DNA of 64,000 bases from Phytomonas francai (GCA_001766655.1 MJCC01000015.1:233090-297089); one strand, 5' to 3'; shown: positions 1 to 10,233, counted from the stretch's first letter. Numbers and translations are program-made. The notes: generated from the letters alone by a model not told the origin.

Positions 1-2194
1 GTTGTGGAGGAAGCTTCAGTATCGTATGATGAAGGTCTTTCGGTGCCGCGATCGCCAGCACCGCGCACGGATACGATGCTCGCGGATACTGCTCTATTCT
101 CCAATTCCGAGAGTTTATTTTCTCTGAATGCGAAGGATACGACGCCCGCGATTGACCATCTGGCCGTGGCTGATGAGGCCAACCGTGAAGGTTCTTCGCG
201 GCGGCGAGACGACGGCGCGGGTGAGCGCGAGCCAGGGTCGATGGGGCTTGAAAAAGACCGAAGAGGCGACCCCGGGCCTGTCGGCGAGGAGCTCCGGCGG
301 CCGCCGAGCCTGCCGGCGCCGGGCATCTCGAGCTTCGCCTCCTCGACCCCGCCGCGGCGCCGTTCCTTTGTGCTGCCGCCCGGGGGTCGTTCCGCTTCGG
401 CCCCCCCCTCCCCCGCGGGGCCCGACGCGTTCCCGCTGAGCCCCCTCCCGCGGCCGGTCGCGTCCCGCGGCGGCTGGGCCCCGCCGCCCCCCGTCGCGTC
501 CTTCGTCCTGTCGCTCTCCTCTGAGGCCGACGGCGGCCCCGCCCCGGGCGAGCTGCCGACGCCGCTGCGCGCCTTCGGGGCCCCGCGCGACGACGACCCC
601 CTGCGGGCCCTGCAGCGCAGCCTAACGGCGCTCGAGCGGATGCGTGAGACGGAGGGCCACGGCGCGCCCCACGCGTCTGTGACGGAGGGCCACGGCGCGC
701 CCCACGCGTCTGTGACGGAGGGCCACGGCGCGCCCCACGCGTNNNNNNNNNNNNNNNNNNNNNNNNNNNNNNNNNNNNNNNNGCGCGCCCCACGCGTCTG
801 TGACGGAGGGCCACGGCGCGCCCCACGCGTCTGTGACGGAGGGCCACGGCGCGCCCCACGCGTCTGTGACGGAGGGCTACGGCGCGCCGCGTGCGACTCC
901 GCAGGGGCCCTTTCCCGCGCCGATGCCCGCCCCGCCCCCCCGCAGCCCCCCCCGCGAGGACCTCAAGCTCGCGGGGAAACCCCCCGAGGGGCTGCGGAAG
1001 GGGGCGGAGACAGGCGCCGCATCCGCTTCGCAACCCGCCATGAGGGGGTTTCAACGGAGTCGTCCAACCCCGACGCCGCCGCGACGCCCTCTGGATGGGG
1101 TGCACGGGGAAAGTGATCCGCCAACGGGGGGTTCGCCGAATGCGGTGTCATCGCTGCTTGACACCCCCTCCGAGCGCATCAGCGTTGAGGTGAAGGAACT
1201 GGTAGAGCGAGCGCAGATCGAGGTTCGCCGCACCCGCGAGAGCCTTTTGAAATATTTGTCAGCTCATAAGAAGACTGCCTTTTCGGATAACGACGCCGCT
1301 GCAGTCCAACATCCCACACGTTTAAGTATTTCGCCCCACAGTCAGCCTCGGAGAAAAGACACACCTGAGGCGGACCGCGAGGAGGGGGTTGTGCGGCGCC
1401 GTCTGGAGCCTGACAACTGCGCGGAGGAGTTGGCTGAACGAGCGCTACCGGCGTTACTTGATTCTACTTCCGAAGTACGAACGCGCCTGCGCGAGAGCGC
1501 CGGACGGATTCTTCGCCGCCTGCAAGACTACGACCGACGTGATCACGGGGTTTTGCCGATGGAGGTTATTCTGTCTGTCATCTACTATATCCTCCACCCC
1601 CAACGCCAAGGATCTTCGTCGGAGGGAAGGAGCAACCCCCGTTGGAATCGCGGTGGTATTCCAGGGAAAACCCCCCTTCCTCTTTCTTTGCATGATCGAG
1701 ATGGCGGGCAAGAGGCGCACCGAAAGCGCACTCGCGGAGAGTTGGAAACTGCAGGGCGTTCTGCTACGGTGGTATCCCCTACACGGACGTTGGAGCAGGT
1801 GATGGCGCGCTGCGCAGACCCTAACGAGCAGGCCGTGTTAGACTTTTACCAGGTCTTTTCAAAGGTCTTTCAGGAGGTATTTGGCGAGCGCTACGCGTGG
1901 CGGCATATGGGCGCTACGAATGCCAGTCGACATGACGTGATAACTCTTCCCTCGACAAAAGGAAAGAGGAATGGGCGAGGTGTCGAGATCACTACCACCA
2001 AAGGAACTTGTGGGAGAAAGATCGTAGATTTGAGCGATATAGAGGGCGCGCTAGAAGAAGTTTTTCCGAGGCTTTTGCAACCCTATTCGTTCGCGAAGGA
2101 TAGTGCAAGGAGGGCTGTGGACCCGCGCCGACCACCTCCTCTGGACACGTTGGTGTATTACAAACGTCTAGTTGCAAGCCTAGAGGGTCTCTGA
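1..2194 (+). CDS. hypothetical protein with 11-residue tandem repeats, 5'-partial, broken by an assembly gap
   Basis: The reading frame is open to the left edge of the window, so the true start is not visible. The first part (bases 1-742) is low-complexity, rich in Pro, Ala, Arg and Ser. It runs into an 11-residue repeat (TEGHGAPHASV), then a 40-N gap. After the gap the same peptide repeat continues, but in the next reading frame, and the ORF runs to TGA at 2192-2194. I read this as one gene whose gap length is wrong, not as two genes. The C-terminal 230 residues are less biased and look folded: an Arg/Glu-rich helical stretch near bases 1175-1265, and a segment at 1795-1920 with aromatic residues (DFYQVFSKVFQEVFGERY). 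No family is recognised. Likely a kinetoplastid-specific protein. Confidence 0.75.
648..890 (+). repeat. 33-bp in-frame minisatellite inside CDS
   Basis: Near-perfect direct repeats of 33 bp encode TEGHGAPHASV. About three units precede the N gap and about three follow it. The last unit is diverged (GHG becomes GYG, HA becomes RA). Repeat starts (the ACG of TEG) fall at 682, 715, 803 and so on; 715 to 803 is 88 bp, not a multiple of 33, so the N run cannot be the true length. Confidence 0.95.
743..782. other. assembly gap (40 N) in minisatellite
   Basis: Forty N bases lie within the 33-bp repeat array. If the array is regular, the missing length is 18 bp plus a multiple of 33, which would also restore one reading frame across the gap. 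Confidence 0.98.
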
Positions 2195-3089
2195 TGGTTA
2201 TGTTAACTTGAGGAATCGAAAGAAGTCATATCCCGTTTTCGATGTTGCTGATAATTTGTAGATGCTCTTTGTATGAATGGGGATAACACACTACATATAT
2301 CACCGCTGTAGAAAAAAGGCATCTGCTCTAAAGGCACTTATTTACTTGTTTCGAGTCACTGCGCGTTCATTTTGAGAGAGTAGAGTATGCGCTAGACACT
2401 GCTTTTTTCCCCGGTATTATTGTTAGGGGGGAGTTTATCTTTCGAAGGATTATACCATTTTTGATTTCTACATGCTGAGCTGGTCGCCGGTTGGTTTATT
2501 TTATATTGAATCCTACTACGTTAGATTTGAACGAGAAAAGGAAGCTTAGAGGTAAAATACATTACTACATAGATAGATGCATAATTCATAGGTCTTGTCG
2601 TAAGAGAACAAGAAGTTTTTGTGGGTTTGGCAAGCCTACGAGGGAGAGAGAAAGTTGTACCTTTTCTCTCCCTGAATTGTACATAAATATCTTCTATTTC
2701 ACTTAATACGCGCATACCTAATAGATTTTTTCTTGTTAACGCGTTTTGAGTGTTCAATAGACTAAATTCAATCAATGCAAGGAAAGACAAGTCCAGGGAA
2801 CATTGCGATGTTACCTTTTTTTTTCTTTTTAATAGTGCAGGTGAGCCTAAGGGATATAGGGTAAACTCTACTCTTCTTGTTCACTCCAGTGTATGATTGT
2901 AAAATGCAAAGAAAACATCTCTCTTTTAATTTCCTTCCTCTATTCCGCACCATTCCCTTTCCCCTATATATTGTGCATGCTTATCAAAGCCAAATTGTTA
3001 ATCAGAAGAGTGGATTACGCAATCAGAAAAAGTGCATAAAAAGGTTATATATTATCCAATCTGAGTTTTATTCCGTGCTCCTGTTGAAG
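2195..3089. other. intergenic region with a likely trans-splice acceptor
   Basis: AT-rich spacer with no convincing gene. A pyrimidine run at about 2812-2830 followed by AG at 2839-2840 is a good candidate spliced-leader acceptor for the methyltransferase gene that starts at 3090 (5' UTR near 250 nt). Confidence 0.5.
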
Positions 3090-4685
3090 ATGCCCCATGC
3101 CGATTTTGATAATTCGAATGGGAAAGCGGAGCTTAACCAGTACTGGTACTCTCCCAAGACTATTGCGGCCCTCTTAAGTGAGATTCAACATCACACGACG
3201 AGCTGCGCTTTTCTCTCGACGCCGTCGCTTTTCCTTGCCTTGGACCACCGCAACGGCGATGAGGACGACGCGACGGACGAGCAGCTCCGTCGTCTTCGCG
3301 CTAACAGCAAGCTCTTTGAGTTTGACTCTCAGTGGGAAAAAGATCCCGGGTTTGTCAAGTACGACTATTGCTACCCCGATCGAATCCCTATCCAATATAT
3401 GAACGCGTTTGACTATGTGGTTGCCGACCCACCTTTTATCACTAGTGATGTTTGGGAGGCGTATATGATTACCACAAAGCTGGTTTTGAAGGAGGGTGGC
3501 AAAGTCCTCTTCACAACAATCCTGGAGAACCACACAATGTTGGAGGGAAAATGGGGGGGGCCGCTTTTCATCGCACGATTTTTCCCGCTTGTACGGAGAC
3601 TAACGTATCAGTACGTCTGCTTTACCAGCTACGAGGCCACACGACTGATGGTGGTTAACGAAGAGCTACCGCCGCAGTCACCGAAGTTATTGGCAGGGAT
3701 TGAGATGGCGAATAGCCTACGACAGTCTGAGGAGGCTTTTATGGCGCAGATGGCTGAGCGTAAACGCGAGGGGGAGCAGCCGCTGCCGACAACCGCGTAT
3801 GAGCGCGATTTATGCGGGGGTCGCACCGCGGCAACGCGGGCTCCGGGGTGTGCTGGACTCACCCCAGAGCAGCTCGCGCAAATCCCGATCGAAAATCTTG
3901 AGTGGAATTACGTGCCCGAGGGGCTTTCCATGTATCCAAAGGGCCAGGCAGGCCCGTCGGCGTACAATGGAAGTGACAACTCTGAGAACGGGCATCCCAC
4001 CACGAATGGGGAGTGCCCTAGGTTGAAGGAGAAGGAGCAGGACTACGGGCCGATTTACGCGCTCTGTGTGGATCTGCGTCAAAACCTGGAGACGTTTAAG
4101 AACCATATCGACACCTTACAGCGGGTACTGGACCTCCAAATGCGCCTTCGCCATCAACGTTTGCGGACGAGAAAGGTGTTGGAGGAACAGACCGCCGCGA
4201 CTAAGCAGCAGAGTGGTGAGGGCAATCAGCCACACCCCTCCACGGAGGATCTTGAGGGAACGCTTCGTGAGCTTGATAAGAAGGTTGAGGAGGCCGAGGC
4301 CGAGCGTCAGGCGAAGGTCGACCACATGGAGGCTCTCGCCGGCGCCATCGTCGCCCAGGAGGCGAAGCTGCACTCCTTCAAAGTTCAGAGTGATGTAGAG
4401 GCCGGGGTGGAGCACAAGACCAGTTTAGTTCAAGCTCCGGAGAACAGCGATGAGGGTGGTGTTTACGACGCTAAGGAAAGTCTATCGTTTCGTCTGTCGT
4501 ACGAGCCCGTCATGGACGCTTGCATCGTGGCGTATCGGACTGTTGCAGTAAAAAAGGCGCCGCTACAAGAGCTCGCCGCGGTCGCTACTGGAAGTTATAA
4601 GTACCCGTTGTTTGGCCGCATGCGGGAGCTGTTGCGAGAGATCAAAGAGATAAAGAAGCAGAAGAATGAAGGCCTTCACGCTTGA
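3090..4685 (+). CDS. EFM5: EFM5/EEF1AKMT1-like protein lysine methyltransferase with C-terminal coiled coil
   Basis: The N-terminal 200 residues match the EFM5/N6AMT2 family, whose known members methylate a lysine of elongation factor eEF1A using S-adenosylmethionine. Visible signatures are the QYWYS segment near residue 14, a FEFD strand near 80, and the catalytic DPPF motif near residue 113 (VVADPPF). They are followed by strands of a Rossmann-like fold (GGKVLFTT). The open frame extends upstream of 3090 without an ATG that fits. ATG 3090 gives MPHADFDN and places the family homology right after the start. At 531 residues the protein is more than twice the usual length of about 215-250. The extra C-terminal 300 residues include a long charged region (about residues 330-440) that should form a coiled coil. 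Substrate is inferred from the family only. Confidence 0.85.
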   Translation: MPHADFDNSNGKAELNQYWYSPKTIAALLSEIQHHTTSCAFLSTPSLFLALDHRNGDEDDATDEQLRRLRANSKLFEFDSQWEKDPGFVKYDYCYPDRIPIQYMNAFDYVVADPPFITSDVWEAYMITTKLVLKEGGKVLFTTILENHTMLEGKWGGPLFIARFFPLVRRLTYQYVCFTSYEATRLMVVNEELPPQSPKLLAGIEMANSLRQSEEAFMAQMAERKREGEQPLPTTAYERDLCGGRTAATRAPGCAGLTPEQLAQIPIENLEWNYVPEGLSMYPKGQAGPSAYNGSDNSENGHPTTNGECPRLKEKEQDYGPIYALCVDLRQNLETFKNHIDTLQRVLDLQMRLRHQRLRTRKVLEEQTAATKQQSGEGNQPHPSTEDLEGTLRELDKKVEEAEAERQAKVDHMEALAGAIVAQEAKLHSFKVQSDVEAGVEHKTSLVQAPENSDEGGVYDAKESLSFRLSYEPVMDACIVAYRTVAVKKAPLQELAAVATGSYKYPLFGRMRELLREIKEIKKQKNEGLHA

Positions 4686-4807
4686 CCGGGGGGCGAAAAA
4701 GGGCAACTAGCGCACCTGATAGGGCCGCTGCGACATACAAAAGATTTTTTTTCAAAAGGGGACCCAAAATCCTCCTGATGTCGTTGCTTTCTCTCGTGGT
4801 CATTCGA

Positions 4808-4880
4808 GCTCCCCTAGCTCAGTCGGTAGAGCGCACGGCTCTTAACCGTGTGGTCGTGGGTTCGGTCCCCACGGAGAGCG
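4808..4880 (+). tRNA. tRNA-Lys (CTT), with two unusual bases; possibly a decaying copy
   Basis: A full cloverleaf can be drawn: D-arm GCTC/GAGC with loop AGTCGGTA, anticodon stem CACGG/CCGTG with loop CTCTTAA (anticodon CTT, Lys), 5-nt variable loop, T-stem GTGGG/CCCAC, and discriminator G at 4880. Two positions are odd. The acceptor stem has a C5-A68 mismatch (4812 and 4875), and the T-loop reads TTCGGTC, with G instead of the nearly universal A at position 58 (base 4865). The gene starts 122 bp after the stop of the methyltransferase gene, on the same strand. It could be a working gene, a pseudogene, or contain sequence errors. Confidence 0.9.
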
Positions 4881-4881
4881 C

Positions 4882-4887
4882 TTTTTT
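4882..4887 (+). terminator. RNA polymerase III T-run terminator
   Basis: Six T residues begin two bases after the tRNA 3' end, the expected distance and form for an RNA polymerase III stop. Confidence 0.8.
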
Positions 4888-6239
4888 CCAAAACCTTGGA
4901 ATTCGAGGAGGCGGGCTTTGCTAACAAAGCATATCCTGTAACGCAGGCTCGGAGGCAGGGGAGCAGGATGCGGGGTATTCTTGGGAAGAATAGTTGCTCA
5001 AGTAGTCGTTGGCTGCGTTTAAGCAAAGTCCTAAACGTATGCACGGGCACAAATGTTGTTATTAGGCGAGCGCAGAGGAAAGTGCATGACATCAAAGGAA
5101 AGCGGAAGACAACACCAGTCGTGAGGGAAATGTGCAGTTCTTTTGTTGTCGAGGTCTCCGTCTGTTGAGATCTATATGCTAGGCTCGAGAAGAGTGCAAT
5201 TTTTGCCGGCATAATCTTTGATTTCCTCTTGGTCATGGAAAAGCTTGCTTATTGGATTTCTAAGGTAACTCCTGATGTGCCCTTTGCTGCTTAAGTGTTT
5301 GAATTCCACATATATGCGTGCAGTTTTTTTTTTTTTAGAGGGATTGAAGAGGGGGTCTGATTGCCTTTCAATTATTGTTCATTTCTTCCTTTGGAGCCCT
5401 TGCCTAATACCAGGAATACATTGGAACTCACAATCGATCACTGTTTCTCGATCCCGCGGAATCTATGTATCTCATTCCTAAAGCTTTCGTTATTTTTATT
5501 AAGACTTTTATTACTTAATATTATGGGTCATCGACCTTGTTTACCGGTGCCCTATGGTTGTCTTTGTGTACCCTTTACAACGACGTAGAAAAGGTCTCAG
5601 GAGGGGTGAAGAAGACATATACCTTAAAAGTACACACTAAAGAGTACAGGTGATGATTTTTTTCCCGTCTGCATGATTCCTTAATTTGCATTGACTTCCC
5701 CCCTTTTTTTCAAAAATTATACATTTCATTGTGTATGCGTTCTGGATAAAGCAGCGGCTTAGTTTACGAATATTTCTCCAGTAACAGTTACTTGTGTTGT
5801 ACAGTAGAGCACTTCTAAAGTGTAAGAATTTTCCTTTTAAAGAGTAAAAGCAAAAGATTTCAAAGACAAATAGTATTTCTATATCATCAAAGGGGAACGA
5901 TACCTTAGAGTATAAGAAATCAAGGAAACTAGAGTTACACATTCCTAATACTTGTTTATAACTTCGGATTTTTTTTGGCTAGCACCTTCTTTGATTTTCC
6001 CTTTATTATTATTACTTAACTACTAGAGTCCGCGTGAAAAAGTCCCTTTTAAAAAAAAGTGAAATAAGGTGTCACAGAAGGGAGTAGTCCTTTTCACTTG
6101 TCAGTAGCAAATCGCCCACAAAGGGGGTGCTAAAATATTTTACTACATTCTTCAATTTAAATCTCAGAAACAAGGGGTAGTTAGAGGATACGATTACTTA
6201 TAGATACTAATTTTTCCTTTATTTGATTTGTAACACACA
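4888..6239. other. intergenic region, no gene seen
   Basis: AT-rich spacer. A pyrimidine-rich stretch ending in CAG near 6150-6169 could serve as the trans-splice acceptor for the NBS1 gene. Short ORFs here have no coding character. Confidence 0.4.
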
Positions 6240-8894
6240 ATGTACTCATTAGAGTTCAGTACTACTCGTCCTGCTGGCACCGCGCCATACTTTTCGCTCG
6301 TGGTGCGCGACGAGCCGTACATTGTGGGCTGCCTTCCACAGCAATGTGATGTGGTGTTGCCGTGTTCAGACATTTCATCGAATCATGCCAGTTTGAAGGT
6401 GATGCGGATGAGTAAGGCGCGTAAACTCCATCAGACCGACGCTTCTGAAGTTGCCCATGATGAAGGCCCCCTGACGACAGAGACTAATGGTGCAATTCCG
6501 TTCTCCACGAGAACAGACATAGACAGCGCTGATATCTCAAAGCCATGGCAACTGGTGGAGAACGACCCTCTGGTAGTTGAACTCACTGCGTCGCTCTCCA
6601 TGGGGATAGGTGAGATTCTAGTCCATGGGCACCCTGTCATGACCGGGCACTCCGTTTTGATTGAGGACCGAACGCGAGTTGAGATTGGCAGTCAAGCTGT
6701 TCTTATCTTTCGCTATCGTCCACTGGTGGTTTCCATAAGGCCCACCGCTTTTGACCTGAATTACGCCGATGATTTGGTGGCTATGTTCCGAGAGTTTGGG
6801 GCGACGCTATGCGATCTGTCAGGCGGTACAGCCTGGGATTTGAGTCGGCTACCCACACCCGTCGGATTACTACACTGCACAGAGGAGCTCAACGATGAGA
6901 GGGATAATCTTCAGGCTTTAACCATGGGGTTCTCTATTGTGCAGCCTACATATGTGTTTGAGTGGTTTGCAGCACTTGCGCAGAAGCCGTCTTCCACGCT
7001 CAGCGTGCTGCCACCCCCATCGAAATACAAGGTTCCAATCCGCTGCCTTGGTGGCATCAAGACCTTTAAGTACACTCGCCCGGAGCCTGAAACTTGCCCG
7101 TTCGCGCTTTTTCCCTTTCCATCTACCGTGATGGAACGCCGACATCGGGGCTCTCTTTTCAAGGGGAAGGTGTTTTACTTCGCAGTGGAAGCGTCATGGG
7201 GAAAGTATAAGGATATTGTAATGCGCTGCGGGGCGGCGGCGGCATATGGCCCGGATAGTGCAGGGACCGCGACCGAGGCCATTCGCCGACTCGTTGCGGC
7301 ACAGTCCACCACGGAATCTGGTAAGCCAACGCCCGTTCATGAGATCGATGGGGATGACGTGAGCCCCTTTCCGGTAGATTTTTATATCATCTTGGATGCG
7401 ACTGCGGCTGTCACGGTGCAGAAGGATGGTCTCCAGACGGCTTTACCCGACTTGTTTCGGTTCATCGACGGCGCACGTAGCATGAACGCACGGCACATCC
7501 CCATTTTAACCGACCAAAGCCTCTTCGCATCACTCCTCAGCTGTGAATTTATATCCAATTCACTCGAACATTTCGTGAAACCGCCAGTGCTGAATCTCCA
7601 GCCCTCCCTACTGAGCCGACTCTCGACGCGCACAGCACCACGTGAAAGTGCCCAGCAGACTAACCCAAGATCCGCTACCCCATATCAGGATGGATACTAT
7701 CATTCTTATACGGACTCCAAACTCACACCAACAGAGGGCGCGACAACGATCTCGCCTACGCGATCAGATGCTGAGTGCAATGACGTCTCCGTCACGCTAC
7801 GCAGCCTCGCTTCAGAGGCACCGGTGGTGAAACGACAGAAATCATCTTCAAGGATTAGGCCTTCTCAGCGGCGCGTGGCATCTGCCTCCCAAGTTTTCCA
7901 AGAAAACCTTTTGCCCTTTGCGGAGCACCGCACACCGACGCGGAGTCAGATACGCGTGTCGAGTCGCCACCGAGCGCATTCCTCTTCGGCGATGCCTACC
8001 TCCGATCAGCCTTCACAACCGCCATCGCCGTCGTCTGCTCGCCATGGCCGCCGACACCTGCTTGACCAACCCTCTCTGACTACCACAGGCCTTTCTGTAG
8101 AGGCGCGCTTTAACATTCTGAGGATCCGCATCTATGCCTATCTCATCCATACCGATGCGAAGCTGGAGGACGCCATCGTGGTCTACCAGCGTGGTCACTA
8201 CGTTGCGCAGGAGTCGATGGAGTACGCCCTGGAAAGCCTTGCCCAGGCGGAAGATTTCATGGAGCAGGTGAACACCCTCTTAGAAGCGTGCGGCGTTAGT
8301 TCGATCGCGGACTCCTTGCAGCGCTTCTGGAAGGATTGCTATCGCTTAGCTGCCAAGGCTCGGCGGGTGTTAGATTTCTGGCGGTTTAAGAGCCGCCACG
8401 GCGCCCCGCGGGTCGCGTCCGACCCCGCCTCTGCATCCCACCCGCCGGACCCGCGTCTCTTCCCGCACCGCGCCTCCGCCGAGGACCCCTTGCCGGGCCC
8501 ACGCGCGGAGGCGCACGGCGCCCCAGCGAGTGCGCGGCCTCGTCGGCCCACGCCGCAGCCCCCCCACGCGGCCCCCCGTGCGCGGGCGCACCCCGAGGCC
8601 TACCTCAGCAGCCCCACGGCCGCGCGCTCCCCGTTCCGTCCCACGACGTCCCCGCGGGCCTCCTTGCGCCCCCTCCCCGGACAGCCCCCGACGGCCCCAC
8701 CTCAGAAGGCCTCCGACGGCGTCCCGGCGCAGGCCTCGGGACGGCCCTCGCGGCGGCAAAGCCCGCGGGCCTCGGGGGCGCCGAACGGCGCGGGCCTCCC
8801 GGACGCTCCCCACCCCCCTCGTGGCGCGAGCGCAACGGGGAAGCCCGCCCTCCTCGACAGGCGACACTCCGCACGGCGTCGCGAGCGGCACTAG
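6240..8894 (+). CDS. NBS1: NBS1/nibrin homologue (MRN complex), FHA-BRCT-BRCT
   Basis: NBS1 is the regulatory subunit of the MRE11-RAD50-NBS1 complex that senses and processes DNA double-strand breaks in the nucleus. An N-terminal FHA domain is visible (about residues 8-165): IVG near 28-30, then SSNH at 46-49 matching the SxxH signature, with a long insertion at about 57-130. A BRCT-like region follows (about 170-265, ending YVFEWFAAL). A second starts at LFKGKVFYF near residue 305, which strongly resembles the IFKGKTFIF-type start of nibrin's second BRCT. The centre (about 440-620) is Ser/Arg-rich and disordered. A helical block follows (about 620-720), then a GC-rich, Pro/Arg/Ala-rich tail. 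The usual FHA Gly-Arg pair reads Gly-Cys (G30-C31). I did not find clear MRE11- or ATM-binding motifs. Length of 884 residues suits the family. ATG 6240 is the natural start. Confidence 0.8.
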   Translation: MYSLEFSTTRPAGTAPYFSLVVRDEPYIVGCLPQQCDVVLPCSDISSNHASLKVMRMSKARKLHQTDASEVAHDEGPLTTETNGAIPFSTRTDIDSADISKPWQLVENDPLVVELTASLSMGIGEILVHGHPVMTGHSVLIEDRTRVEIGSQAVLIFRYRPLVVSIRPTAFDLNYADDLVAMFREFGATLCDLSGGTAWDLSRLPTPVGLLHCTEELNDERDNLQALTMGFSIVQPTYVFEWFAALAQKPSSTLSVLPPPSKYKVPIRCLGGIKTFKYTRPEPETCPFALFPFPSTVMERRHRGSLFKGKVFYFAVEASWGKYKDIVMRCGAAAAYGPDSAGTATEAIRRLVAAQSTTESGKPTPVHEIDGDDVSPFPVDFYIILDATAAVTVQKDGLQTALPDLFRFIDGARSMNARHIPILTDQSLFASLLSCEFISNSLEHFVKPPVLNLQPSLLSRLSTRTAPRESAQQTNPRSATPYQDGYYHSYTDSKLTPTEGATTISPTRSDAECNDVSVTLRSLASEAPVVKRQKSSSRIRPSQRRVASASQVFQENLLPFAEHRTPTRSQIRVSSRHRAHSSSAMPTSDQPSQPPSPSSARHGRRHLLDQPSLTTTGLSVEARFNILRIRIYAYLIHTDAKLEDAIVVYQRGHYVAQESMEYALESLAQAEDFMEQVNTLLEACGVSSIADSLQRFWKDCYRLAAKARRVLDFWRFKSRHGAPRVASDPASASHPPDPRLFPHRASAEDPLPGPRAEAHGAPASARPRRPTPQPPHAAPRARAHPEAYLSSPTAARSPFRPTTSPRASLRPLPGQPPTAPPQKASDGVPAQASGRPSRRQSPRASGAPNGAGLPDAPHPPRGASATGKPALLDRRHSARRRERH

Positions 8895-8897
8895 GGC

Positions 8898-8930
8898 GTG
8901 CGTGTGTGCGTGTGTGTGTGTGTGTGTGTG
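8898..8930. repeat. (GT)n microsatellite
   Basis: Almost pure GT dinucleotides directly after the NBS1 stop codon, in the likely 3' UTR. Confidence 0.95.
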
Positions 8931-9016
8931 ACACCTGTGTGGGCGCGCCACATTACTTGTATTATCATTGCTAGTGCTGTGACGGATAAGACAGGGGGGA
9001 AACGATATACCCTTGC

Positions 9017-9039
9017 GGGGTGGGGTGGGGTGGGGTGGG
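9017..9039 (+). other. G-quadruplex-forming motif
   Basis: Five G-runs (four of GGGG and one of GGG), each separated by a single T. This is a textbook single-nucleotide-loop G4, about 120 bp after the NBS1 stop on the coding strand, so it would be present in the 3' UTR RNA. Confidence 0.75.
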
Positions 9040-10196
9040 TTCTCCATCCTAACGGGCCTCCTGCGTAAAGGGGTGACGTCAAATTGTACGCGGAAGGGTA
9101 TGTTGGAGTTAGAAAGTGGAGCAAAAGCATTCCACAGTGTAATTTGGGTATAGAGCATTAAAAGTTATGAATCTCAGTTCAAATCAAAAAGAAAAATGGT
9201 ATCGGGGAAATATAATGCTACTGTGTGTAGGTTCCTGCATCTACCTCTACACCCACTCCCAGGTAACATATGTGTAATTGTACTTATATGATCTAATAGG
9301 CTTCGTTAATGTAGCGAAAAGGAGATGTAGTAGGGATGATAGATGGTTATCAGATGGTACCTATCACAGTACACGCGACTTTTTATGAAATAGTCAAAGA
9401 ACACATATGTAAATGTACACATGGATACACGCATACACAAGTGCAACAATAAGTGTTATACTGGTAATAAAGCTAAAAAAGCCTGTCAAAGGGGGTAAAA
9501 AATCATAGAACTAGGGAAATACGATGGGCGAGTCTGATTATCGTTGTACATTTAGTGATTTTGAATAACCCACTATAGCTTTTGCCTATATCGTAACTTA
9601 GTAGTCGTGCGATTTATTTTCTATTTTCGTCTCTTTCCAATTTGTTTCCACATTATTTCTAAACAAAATATACATTCATGAAAGGAGTGGGGCCCCACAT
9701 CGTTTGTGGCATCAGGGGCACTGAATATGTGGAAAATAGTGAGGCGAAGGAGAAATAATCATATGTTGTACATTCCTAGCTAGATTGATAGAAATGCTTA
9801 AAGCTACTCAGAGTATCAGGCTTTATACTATACTTTTTATTGCTGTTAGTGTTGCCTATTTGTTTGCTCTGACTGATTTCATTCAGACAGACCTTTGCAT
9901 TTCGTTTTTTTTTTTTTAATACTGGTTATCACCGAAATGATAGGGCCCAGATCAATTTGGATTATCCACAGTGCCTTTAGGGATTTGTTTTCTATACATT
10001 TCTATCATCTTGCTGTTAGCTATGTGCCCATATATTTATCTTATTCTCAGTTTTTTCCTACTTTATAGGGGTTTTGGTATCGTATTCATAAGAAATTTTC
10101 TGTGTATTTTTATGAAGGATATATAGTTTTTGCTCTTACATTAAAAATGAAGGAAGCAGCGGTATAAATTTTCTCTAGCTTAGTCCGTCTTCCACA

Positions 10197-10233
<37 letters not shown>

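Noticed and set aside
648..890. CRISPR-like array
   Set aside because: The repeats are contiguous 33-bp units without spacers, encode a peptide repeat in frame, and sit in a eukaryotic gene.
2877..3089. Upstream extension of the methyltransferase frame, starting from TTG at 2877
   Set aside because: There is no ATG start that fits. The translated stretch is AT-driven, lacks similarity, and ATG 3090 leads directly into the conserved domain. The same logic moved starts to ATG at 18210, 20602, 21764, 37179, 45780 and 61172.
4682..4924. 80-codon ORF overlapping the methyltransferase stop and the tRNA
   Set aside because: It translates straight through the tRNA-Lys gene and has no support of its own. 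The 106-codon frame at 4848-5168 likewise starts inside the tRNA.
8370..9158. 262-codon minus-strand ORF at the end of NBS1
   Set aside because: It lies opposite the GC-rich NBS1 tail and the GT repeat, whose complement gives a His/Thr run. No coding evidence.
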